A DNA stretch of 64,000 nucleotides from NCBI GenBank assembly GCA_035048815.1, contig JAUCBN010000043.1:1763501-1827500 (forward strand), written 5' to 3'. Made by a program: the position numbers and the translations under genes. This stretch comes from Abelmoschus esculentus. Lineage: Eukaryota; Streptophyta; Magnoliopsida; Malvales; Malvaceae. The notes under the pieces were generated by a model. It was not told where the DNA came from. It ran no database searches and saw only the letters and a list, made by a program, of their open reading frames with translations. This document shows, piece after piece, positions 46,373-56,700 of the stretch (its first letter is position 1; each line of letters opens with the position of its first letter).

Positions 46373-47250
46373 CTATGAACAAGTAGCCAAACCATCTTGC
46401 GAAAGCGAATACCCTTCTCGATCCAATGTCTCCTTAACCGCATTATAAAACGTGACCCAAGAAGATGGATACGTATCCACAGGACCCCATAGAAATGTTG
46501 GATTAGGACTAGCCGGGCAGGCAGCAACTAAATCCAACACTGAGGCAGCAGGTTTAAGCTGCTGTGGGAAATTAAATGCTAGATTATCAACCTTATGCTC
46601 ATAGATTTTCCCATTTCGATCTAATTTGTACCTCGAAGTGCCCTGAAACTGTCCTTTGGCCTCCCATGGAACTCTAGGGACACCTCTCAAGTTCCATCTA
46701 ATCAATATGACATTCTCAGAAGGTTGCCAAATCCTAAACACTTCAAGGGAAATCTCTCTGAACAATAATTTACCATGAAATCTCAATGCCCAGAAGATCA
46801 ATTTATAGTTTTGGATACCAGAAAATGTATTCAAAGGGTCCAAAAAAGTAATATCATCCCTGACAAAATGAAGAGAAAAAAATCAAAAAAAGAAAACCCA
46901 AATTACCAAAAGAAAAGACACCCCAGAAGAAGAAATTACCTGTAAATATCATAATTAAGATCTCTGGTGAAAAGCAAAGGCAAATCCTCCCGAAGAGTCC
47001 GAACAGCAAGTCCAAGGTTGACATAAAACTCATCCCTTTGTTGTTGGGATTGGTCGAGCTTGTCCTGATGAAGTGAAGGAGAGCTAACCAGGGAGCCTTT
47101 AAGTGTTGTGGATTGAACAGATAGTGTTTCGGAGCAAAGTTTCGGAGTTTGGGCAAAAACGGGTGGCTGAAAGGTTTGTTTTTCTTTGGAACAAGTTTTG
47201 GATTGAAGAAGAAGAAGGGAAGGAGAAAGATTTGGTAACACAAACGCCAT
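46373..47250 (-). CDS. DUF2358 protein, probably plastid-targeted, 2 exons
   Basis: Exons 46940-47250 and 46373-46859 give 265 residues. Residues 1 to about 55 are rich in Ser, Leu and Lys with few acidic residues, as in a chloroplast transit peptide. The remainder follows the DUF2358 pattern: LREDLPLLFTRDLNYDIYRD, FLDPLNTFSGIQNYK, WALRFHG, IRWNLRGVPRVPWEA and a YKLDRNGKIYEHKVD segment, an NTF2-like fold by family knowledge. Biochemical function is unknown. The chosen ATG is the first in the frame; upstream codons lack one. Convergent with the UGT. Confidence 0.85.
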
Positions 47251-48855
47251 TGGGGGGCCTGTATTATTCAATTTCTTTGGTTTCCAAAGGCTTATTTAGA
47301 TTTTCTTGGGGATGTAGAAAGCGAAGAAGAACAAGAGGAGGAAGAAAGAGATGATTTTTGTGTGTGACTCTGTGTTTTGCCTTGTTTTGTGAAGTTTGGG
47401 AGCAAGCAAAACAAGTGGTTTTAAAGGTTGCCATGAAATGTGTTGGAACGTGGACCAAATTCGAGGGATTTTCTGTTTTTTTTTTTTTTTTTTTTTTTTG
47501 AAGTATTGAATTTTTTAAAATATATTATTTATTAATTTTATATATTTATACGTTTGTACAAATATATTAAAATTTTAAAAGGTTTAACTCTTACATTATC
47601 GTTGGTCACAGATAAAAAAAGTTATGTTGAAAATATTAAGTTAATAAGATAAAAAAATATAAATTATCTGATGATGCTGATAAAAATAATTATTTATTGT
47701 ATAAAATTATTTAAAACTTTTACTTACAAAATAAGAACAATAAATTTATTTAAATTTTTAAATTTTTTTAATCCAAATTATATATGATATCTTATTAACT
47801 ATTTTTATATTTATTGCTTTTGTAAAACAATTTTTTTAAAAATTAAAGTTATAATTATAAATAATTATATCAAAAAAAATTAAATAACAATTAAGAAAAA
47901 TATTTTAAAGAAACGGTATTAAAAATACCGTAAATAATTTTACTTTAAAATATATTAAAAAAATAAATTTGAAGTAAAATATTAAATTATTATATTTTAT
48001 TAATTATTTTATTATTATTTAAAAGAATAATCTAATCATATTTATTATTCAAGAAAATATCTAACAATTTTTTTTGTTTCAATAACTTGTTTTTCGAGTT
48101 CAAGTTTTCTATTAAAAATTGATGGTTTTGGACGATGGAGTTCCCTCTCCACCTCGTCTGGATGCATCAACAAGCTTTAATAAAACAATGAGACAGGGAT
48201 TCGATCTGAAAATACCAGCTCCGTTAATTTCCCCAAGGATTTTCATTGGAAACAGATCACAAGTTCAAATTCTGAAGAGAAAATTGAGTTGAGAAGATGG
48301 ATCAGAGTATTGGCTTGGAATCTCTAAGGAATTAGAGAGAAAAAATCGCACAGTATGTTCAGCTTCGATCATCTGGGGAAATAATCATCACGTCCATCTT
48401 CTTTCACCTCAATTTAAATGATTTAGATTTTAAATCTAACAAACATGGAAAAGTAAAATCTGAAGAAGTAAACAGGCTCAGAAAATTAACAATGTATGAT
48501 TGCATCAATGAGACAAAAAGCCCTCATAGTTTGATGGTATAATTTGCAGTCATCACGGCCTTTGGAAGAACAGAAAAAGAAGACTACATGGAATCAAGAA
48601 AAGATAAAAGAAAGCTAAGATTTGGATGTTTGAACCAGAGAAAGAATCTCAAAATCAGAATAAATTCTATAAAAAAATGTATTGGAAAGGGGGGAAACAG
48701 GCAGAAAAAGGGGGCGAGGATGATGATGGAAGGGAGGGAGATTATATATAGGGAAGGGAAACCCTAATTACTCTTGGCTGAAAATTACGTCCTTACCCAT
48801 CATGAGGACAAGAATCTACACGTAGCGTAAATTTTAAGCAAATCCGAATTACCAT
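47251..48855. other. Intergenic region with a possible minus-strand transcription unit
   Basis: Left part: DUF2358 promoter, a run of about 25 T near 47475 and very AT-rich DNA. Right part: between about 48110 and 48770 composition is less AT-rich. On the minus strand a TATATATA-type box (about 48742-48751) with an upstream telobox-like TTAGGGTTT (48759-48767) is followed by a pyrimidine-rich stretch, tiny open frames and a 44-codon ATG frame at 48112-48246. No known family is recognised; it may be non-coding or part of the SDR 3' UTR. Confidence 0.4.
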
Positions 48856-49641
48856 TTACCAATCCTGGAAGCCGCCGTCCACGGCAAGGTCATGCCCGGT
48901 GATCAACTCCGCGTCATCACTTGCGAGAAACAGCACTGCATCGGCCACATTCCCGGCTCTCAACGTTGCTCCTTTCAAAACCCTTCCCGCCTCGTAGATT
49001 TCCTCAACCTCCTCCACACTTTTCTCATGAGCCTGGCACGTCATCGGCGTCGCCAACCCATTCGGCGACACGCAGTTCACCCTTATACCGTGAATCCCCA
49101 GCTGCTTACTCGCCGATCGAACCAATCCCAACACCGCGTGCTTCGACATGGCGTAATCCGTCCGCCGTCTGACTCCACGGCTAGCAGCCACACTCGCCGT
49201 GCACACTATGCTTCCTCTCACCCGATTCCCCACCATAGCACGCGCCGCGTGCTTTACACATGAGACCATGCCGCGGAGGTTGACCGCCATCAGCTGATCA
49301 AACTGTGGGAAATCAAGGTTGACCGCCATCAGCTGATCGGATTTACTTATAATCCCAGCATTGCTAAACATAATATCAAGCTGACCGTAATTTTCAATGC
49401 TTGATTGAATCAATGCTCTCACTTGATCGTCGTCGGTAACGTCGCAGTGCACGTAAGTACAGATGTGAGAACCGATTGATGTGGCTACTTGTTGGCCGAG
49501 TTGATCTTGGATATCGGCGATGATAATCATACTAGCGCCGTGATCGGCAAACAGCCGGGCTGTGGCTTCGCCGATGCCGCTTGCTCCGCCGGTGATTATG
49601 GCTACTTTCCCTGCTAATTTCTTATTGGTTGAGTCTGTCAT
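48856..49641 (-). CDS. Short-chain dehydrogenase/reductase (SDR110C-like)
   Basis: Single-exon, 261 residues. Classical SDR features: cofactor motif TGGASGIG (17-24), Asp43 after the second strand (favouring NAD(H)), NAG (94-96), and the catalytic set Asn121, Ser150, Tyr163 and Lys167 (YAMSK). The SPNGLATPMT stretch and closing VDGGF are typical of plant SDR110C enzymes, which oxidise alcohols in terpenoid, phenolic and hormone metabolism (for example isopiperitenol dehydrogenase or secoisolariciresinol dehydrogenase); the substrate here is unknown. Odd: DQLMAVNL occurs twice, at residues 102-109 and 115-122, through a perfect 23-bp repeat at a 39-bp offset, the second copy containing the catalytic Asn. 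GC-rich relative to its surroundings. Confidence 0.92.
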   Translation of the reverse strand: MTDSTNKKLAGKVAIITGGASGIGEATARLFADHGASMIIIADIQDQLGQQVATSIGSHICTYVHCDVTDDDQVRALIQSSIENYGQLDIMFSNAGIISKSDQLMAVNLDFPQFDQLMAVNLRGMVSCVKHAARAMVGNRVRGSIVCTASVAASRGVRRRTDYAMSKHAVLGLVRSASKQLGIHGIRVNCVSPNGLATPMTCQAHEKSVEEVEEIYEAGRVLKGATLRAGNVADAVLFLASDDAELITGHDLAVDGGFQDW

Positions 49642-50029
49642 CTTAGATTACACAAATGAACTCAATTGGTGGTAGTATAACGATCCGAATTGTTTCCGGT
49701 TCAAGATAGTAGTATAATGACCTCACCTTTTTTAGAGCACCGTAAAATATCCAAATTTGAAATTTTTTAGTTCAATTTGGTATCAGAATTTAATTTTTTA
49801 TTCAATTTGATAATTATAATATTTGTTTTGTTCGAATTGGTACTCAAACTTTACCTTTTTTTTAATTTGGTTCCATTCAAGTTGTGCATATTTGGATAAA
49901 ATCAAATAATTAATTATATAATACAAAAATTCTTATTTCAAGAGTAATATTTAATTAGATAAAAATACAGATATCAAATTGAATCAAAGGGATGGATATA
50001 CCCGAGATAGGTAAAAATCATCTACCTCT

Positions 50030-50250
50030 TTCTTATGACTTTATTTGTGTCTCATGTTAAAATTTGTTAAAAATTGAATTTTAAACACTAACCCTAATTT
50101 TTTATATCCTAAACCCTAAACCATACACCTTAAAAAATACATCTTACCCTTAATTTCCTAAACCTTAACCACAACTCCTAACCTTAAACCCTAAACCTCT
50201 AATTTAAAATAGAAGCACGAATAAAGACATAAAAAAAAGATAGACGATTT
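50030..50250. repeat. AACCCTAAA-type dispersed repeat unit
   Basis: Contains TTTTATATCCTAAACCCTAA, CCATACACCTTAAAAAATAC, CTTACCCTTAATTTCCTAAA and CTTAAACCCTAAACC, followed by AGAAGCACGAATAAAGACAT; the same order of blocks as in the copies at 9103, 19655 and 22980, and the best-preserved one. Confidence 0.5.
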
Positions 50251-50916
50251 GCCCCCACCGAGAGGTATACTGCCACATGTACCACTGAGTTCGCACAAAC
50301 ACTTTTCTCTAGAATTCTTAAAAGATTTTGTGGCTTATTGAATCGGAAAGGTCTCTCTCTTGCTTGCTTTTTGGTCCTACATTGAATAAATGTAATTTTG
50401 TATGGGACCATAGCATGTAATATCCACAAAATATATAATACTACTCTTCAAGGTATTCTGAACCATGGAAATTTCATAATATTTCGTGGCATAAAGAACT
50501 CATTTATAATAAGTATGTATATGTTTCGATCAACTTTTTATCGCCTAAAAGATCACGAAAAATTAAATAGATTATCGATAAAGTTTAAAATACAATTTTT
50601 ATTATAATGTTAATGAGTACTCAACTGACTAATTCGATGTGATATTAATTAAAATTTATTTATTTTTTAAAATAATCACAAAAATTGTATACACGACCAA
50701 TCCTTGTTAATGTGTTTATATTGTGATACTGACTTGGAAAGGTGATTGGTGTGTTGCTGATATACATGGATGAGAATGAAGAACATAAATTGTCAAGGTG
50801 TTGGCTCTAAGCACTCCATCCATATATTCCAACGGAGGCAGACAGGAGCTGGCAAAGGGTAATAAATTAACCATCTTCTTGGCTGAACATCCGCCACGCA
50901 TACTGCTCATTTATTG

Positions 50917-50926
50917 TATATATATA
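50917..50926 (+). promoter_or_regulatory. TATA box of the NPH3/BTB gene
   Basis: TATATATATA lies about 80 bp before the first ATG at 51000. Confidence 0.55.
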
Positions 50927-50999
50927 CAGGCCAACAATGAGATATGAGAGTGTAAGGAAAGCTATAGGAATAGAGGAAAAACCAGGTTAAAGAAAGAAG

Positions 51000-53089
51000 A
51001 TGATGAGTTGCAGAGATGTGGACGAAGACTATACGAGCCATGGTTCAGTGCTGGGTGGGAAACCCAACCGCTGTGCCATTTATCCACCAAAACCTAGTCT
51101 TGTTGCAGAGGCAGTGGAAAGAAGAAACAACAACTGGTTTGGTTTTAATTCTTCTTCTAGCACATGATATATTAGTATTATGTAATGATGCAACATTAAT
51201 AAGTAGTTTATGTGTAAATTTTATGGGATGATGCAGGCTCGTTAGGACAAAAGTGGCTAGTGATTTAGTGGTGCAGGTGGGAGATTTCAGCTTTCACTTA
51301 CACAAGGTGAGGAATAGTATATATGGTTGTCGAGGGATGAATTGAGGGGTGTTGGGAGACAATATAATCTCTAAAATTTTTATTTTTTTTATAATTTAGA
51401 TATTTTTACGTTACATAAAGTCTTGTGTTCGTACTGTGTTTGTCTTTATTAGGTGAAGCTCGGTAATAACTCTAAATTTAACTATTCTTTTATTTTTGTA
51501 TAGCTAGCTATGGTTTCGAAAAGTGGTTATTTGAATAGACTTGTGTTTGCAAAACGAAGTGAGGCACATGGAGCCAATGGAGCTGGCTGCCTCAAGCTTG
51601 TGCTTGATGACATTCCCGGTGGAACCAAGACCTTCGGATCTGTCGTCAACTTCTGCTACGGGTTCAACGTCGATGTAACAGCGACCACCATTGCTCCGCT
51701 CTATTGCGCTGCTAGTTTCTTGGAAATGAGTGATGATCTTCACCATGGAAATCTCATTTCAAAAGCAGAGGCATTTCTCAGCTTTGCCATCTTCTCATCT
51801 TGGAAAGATACTTTTAAGGTGCTCAAAAGCTGTGAATCCGTGTCACCTTGGGCCAAAGAATTGCGGATCGTGAAACGATGCTCGGATGCCATCGCTTGGA
51901 AGGCCTCGACTAACCCGAAAATTTTCACTATGGGAGTAGAAAATAACACTGGGAACTCGAATGTAGGAGAATCAACTAATACTTGGTGGTTCCAAGATGT
52001 TTCCACCCTTCGAATCGATCATTTTATCCAAGTGATCGACTCGATTAAACGACGAGAGGTGAAACCGGACCTCATCGGATTGTGTATAGCTCACTGGACA
52101 TCAAAATGGTTTTCGGGAAAAACATTTATATTCAATGAACTGACGGTACCAAAACATCTGTCCCGAAAGCTACAAAGAATTACCATAGAAAGTTTAATCA
52201 ACATGCTTCCTACTGAGAAAAATTCGGTTTCTTGTAACTTTCTACTTCAGCTTCTCAAGTTAGGGTTAACAATGCAAATCAATTCTGCATTGTTGGATAA
52301 ACTAGAAACAAGAACAGCTTCCATGTTGGAGCAATGTCTTGTTCAAGATCTCTTGGTTCAAAACAATGGAGACAAAGACACCACGTTTGATGTTGGAATT
52401 GTGATTAGGGTGGTCCAAGCTTATGTTGTCTTGTCCATGAAAAACTCTGGGGCAAGACCATGCAATGTCGGAAGGTTGATCGACGATTATCTTGCTGTGG
52501 TTGCAAGAGATGTTAACCTTACCGTCAACGATTTCAAATCGCTTGTCGATGTGTTACCGACAAGTGCTCGATCGTGTGATAACAGTCTCTATAGAGCGAT
52601 TGACATGTACCTCAAGGTAAGATAAGTTGTTATGTTCAAATCACTATTTATACAGACATCATTTTAAGTAACCTAACATCTCTGTATGTAAATGTAATAA
52701 CTATGCAGGCACATCCGAGTCTGACAGAGGAAGAACGAGCAAGTGTATGCAGAGCAATGGAGTATTACAAATTATCAGACGATGCACGTCGGCATGTGAC
52801 GAGGAATGACCGGTTACCGTTGAAGATCGTGACGGAGTTCATGCTTCTCGAGCAAGTAAAACTGGCTAGAACAATGTCGACTACAGGGTCAAACATTAAT
52901 CCGAGGACTACGACTCGAACGATATTGAAAGTGAATAATAACAAAGGTTTAGAGAAGGGATTCTTAACACCTCAAAAGGAGATTAAGATGATTAGAAGAG
53001 AGGTGGAGAATATGAAAATACAACTCAACCAGTTGCAAACGTGTAAATTAAAACTTGAAAAACAAGTTAAAAGATCATGCTTCAAGTAA
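51000..53089 (+). CDS. NPH3/RPT2-family BTB domain protein, 4 exons
   Basis: Exons 51000-51136, 51237-51306, 51504-52616 and 52709-53089 join in phase to 566 residues. An N-terminal BTB domain starts around residue 47 (VASDLVVQVGDFSFHLHKLA, MVSKSGYLNRLVF) and the NPH3 domain follows (about 200-475), with WWFQDVSTLRIDHFIQVID, AYLVLS-like and HPSLTEEERASVCRAMEYY segments. The C-terminus (about 520-560) has heptad-like Lys/Glu/Leu spacing suggesting a coiled coil. Family role: adaptors of CUL3 ubiquitin ligases in phototropin signalling and PIN-related polarity, at the plasma membrane; the exact subfamily was not assigned. Two adjacent ATGs (51000 and 51003) are possible starts. The next gene codes for a DCN1-like cullin-neddylation factor, a suggestive but probably fortuitous neighbour. 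Confidence 0.9.
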
Positions 53090-53739
53090 AAAATAAAAAT
53101 TACATTTTACCGATAAATGTTAGATAAAGCGTTAAGTTTACATTACATTCTCTTAATGATATCGACAATTACAAACTCTAAAGAAATGTTCAAATATCAA
53201 TGGTGATTGAAACTTATTTAGGTTGTGTTATAAATACCTTAACTAAATCTATTGATCATAGTCGAGATAAAATTTTAACTTTTAAATCTTTATTAGTCGA
53301 ATCTTTTATCTCAGATATTATTCCGAGACATTTCAATTATGAACCTCCTCAAATGAGATTTTTTGTTATTAATTCCTTGATTCCTATAGAACATGATCAA
53401 CGAAAATAAATTATTGGAAATAAAGACCGGTAAAACACCAACAACCACTTAATTCATAATGTATCACTATCAGTGACCGAATTATAATAATTGAAAGTTA
53501 AATGGTTAAAATTGAAGAAAATTGAACAAAAGCGACCCTCTATCTTAGTTTACCCAAAATATTCTTCCCGTTTCAAACCCAGTCCATTTCTAAAGGGTAA
53601 AAAACTTACAGAGAACTGTTCCCTCTACACTCAACACAGAGATTAATCCCAAAACTGAAATCTCATTTCCTCTGTAGAGCAATATCCAAGTTATATTAAC
53701 GACGATTTTAGGGTTTCATTTCCCACAACAATATTCAAA
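53090..53739. other. Intergenic region before the DCN1-like gene
   Basis: NPH3 3' UTR and DCN1-like promoter/leader. A TAGGGTTT (telobox complement) is at 53709-53716, close to the start codon. The open frame at 53200-53409 is not recognised. Confidence 0.6.
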
Positions 53740-56700
53740 ATGGTTAGTTCTCTCTTTTTGCTTTCCTTTTCTTTGTACAGAAAGATTTTGGGTGTGTTGG
53801 TTTATGTTTAATTGCTGCTTCTTAATCTTATATACAATCTTCGATTGCTTTACACAAGGTGATTCGGATGTTTTTTTTATCTTGAAGTTCTGCTTCTGGG
53901 ATATTATAGATATAGATTTATTTGTACTGAAGTTTGGAAAAATAGCCATAAGATTTTAAGTTCTGGAGAACAATAATCGAGGGAACTAGCTGAAAAAAAA
54001 AATAAGGATTGGATTTTTGATGAATTTGAATGAAGAACAACATAAACGACAGACGGAAGAGAAATCATCAATCAGTGTTCTGATTTTCTAGATTATATTG
54101 ATTCGTACTAAATTATTTTCATTGTTCTGCATGGGTTTGCGTCAGTTTTTTTTTCTATGGTAAATTTAATGCCTAAAGCTGAGCTGGTTTTAGTTTGAAC
54201 TTTGTATTATTTAAATGTTTAGCCCTAATTTGGAGATATTCCCAACTCGTTACCAACCTTTACCTCCATTTTCTTAAGTTGTTATATTTATTAAGTTCTC
54301 TTCATTATACGGGACATTAATTCTTAGAGATGGACTTTGTAACATAAAATCATTTGTTAATTTTAAATGCTGAAGCCACATGAACCGCATCCACTTATAG
54401 TGTGTGTGAAAAATTATAGCTTATTTCATGTGTATGGTTTTGTTTTTTTGACAGCACAAATTGGGCCGAAGTCATCGTGATAAAGTGCAACAATTCATGA
54501 CTATAACTGGTGCGAGGTAACCTCATGTTCTTTGCTGGTTTATTTTCAAAATTATTGTTAACATGAAGGTAGTTTGAATAGTTACACTGACTGAAAAATG
54601 GTTTATGAGTAATGACTAAAACGAAGGATCAGTTGTGTGGAGAACATAGATACGTGATATTATGTACTAATGACTATACGATTTCTTATTGAGCCTTCAT
54701 AATCTGCCTTGGCATGCCTTTTGTTGGATTTACTGACTATTGCAAGTGAAGGATGATGACTTTTCCTTTTCCTTCACTTTTTCCCAATATAAGACTTGGT
54801 TTCATCCCATTTGCTTATACCTTATTAACTGTTACTGTCTTTATTTTTTTAGCATAAGGAGTTGATTGATCTCAAAGTTTCACTAAAACATTGAAAGACA
54901 TTTCTTAATTCAAATGTGTCTTTAGTTTCCACAATGGTTTTAGAAGTGTGCTCTTTGCTAAATGGCAAGAATGTTGTTTCTGTTTTTGTCTTGGTGGGCT
55001 GTAATAGACTCAATCAATGGGATGATGCTCCCGCACTCTTTTTTAGCTTTTTGATGGCATTGGTAGTGATTGCTTCCTTATTGAACAAAATGACAACTTT
55101 CTTAATGAATTTTAAATTTCTCATTGGTCTATTATTATGCTCCTATGCTAAAACCATCTGATTATGGTCATTACGAAAGTTAACTTTTCTAATTTTTATG
55201 TTGCCTTAACGTACCCATTGGTTTACTTAAACTTGAAACTACCTTTTACCCCTTCAATGATTTTTATGTTTATGTACATATAAATGTTCATGCTTTCAAA
55301 CTTGATATCTTTTCTCCTAGTTGTATAATCAGTTTTATAGAGTTCTTTTGTTCTAAATTACAGCTAACTCCATAGTCCAATGTTAACTCTATGCTTATTC
55401 ACTCTAGAGTCTAGCCACTTTTTGATATAAATATTTTCTGTACTTTCCTTTCTAAAATTTGAACTGTTTTAGGTTGATTAGGAATCCTACATTATAAATA
55501 ATCTAATATTACACATTCCTTTTCAATTTAAAATACATTTCTTGCCAATTGGAAATAGCATGGGTGTGGAATATCCCTTTATTCTTGTTGATTATTAGTT
55601 GGAAAAACTAGATCAAATATATTCTATGTTATGGAGGAGATATTACTATGTATGCTTCCTAATAATACAAGCTTTGCAACAACTTTAAAAGACCATATGA
55701 TCATAAATTTTCAAAATACCCCTGAATCCTTACTAGATATTTTTAAGACGTGTATGAATCATTTCTGTGTTGTTATTTTAATGTAAATTTTCTGTCATGT
55801 TCCTTTCTAAAACGCGAACCTTTCCTGATTGCTTTAGAATCCTATCATATTATCTAATTCCATTAATTCTTTCTCAATTTAATGTACTTTGTGGTATTTC
55901 CCCTCATATTGTTTATTAGTTGAAAAATTATAGATTAAACATACTGTAGTTTGTAATAATGCATTAGTGATGGCTTTATGCTCTCACTTTCACTTCTATT
56001 GTTCATGAATTTATTCATTTCTTTATTTAATTGCAGTGAAAAAGCAGCTCTTCAAGCTTTGAAGGGAAGTGATTGGCATCTTGAAGGAGCTTTTGATTTT
56101 TTCTACAGCCAGCCACAAATTAAAAGTTATCCTGATACTAAACAACTGGAAGAGCTTTATAACAGATATAAAGGCAAGCGTTTTTAATCTTTTTTTTCCC
56201 TCTTCCCAGTTTGTACTCTGTACTTTCTATGTGCCTTTCTTTAGTGCAATTAAAAAATTAGATAATACTATAAATGTGCGGATAGAGGTTTGCCGAATTT
56301 TTTTATTTTGTTTTAGTAATGTAGATGCAAGGTTAATGGAGGATGCCAATGAATTCTCTTGTTTATTGGAGATATGGATATATTTTAATATTTTAATTTT
56401 GTGAAATCTATGAAGTCACTATCTGCTGCTTGCTTTCCATTTATTAACACCTTGGCTGTATGTTTTACCCTGTTAGATTCCTTTCGTAAGAAAATTTAAT
56501 TGTTTTGTTCAGATCCCCACACAGATATGATACTGGTTGATGGTATTACTCTTCTATGTAATGACCTTCAGGTAGCCTTTTTTTATCAATTAAGCTTTGA
56601 TGCGTCAGTTTGACCCATTTTCTTTGCTTTTCTATTATTTCATATAGATAAAATTAGGTTTATTTCAAATTTTGGATGATGTGGGTATCTTTTTCCTGAC

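Larger units (their letters stand above)
49642..50999. other. Intergenic region between SDR and NPH3/BTB genes
   Basis: Divergent promoters. Contains an AACCCTAAA-type repeat unit and otherwise AT-rich DNA. Open frames at 50199-50429 and 50398-50607 show no family resemblance. Confidence 0.6.

Noticed and set aside
48892..49263. Plus-strand frames over the SDR gene
   Set aside because: Antisense shadows of a GC-rich coding region.
53200..53409. 69-codon ATG frame after the NPH3/BTB gene
   Set aside because: Not recognised and located in the expected 3' UTR/intergenic DNA; might be an old transposon piece but nothing supports it.
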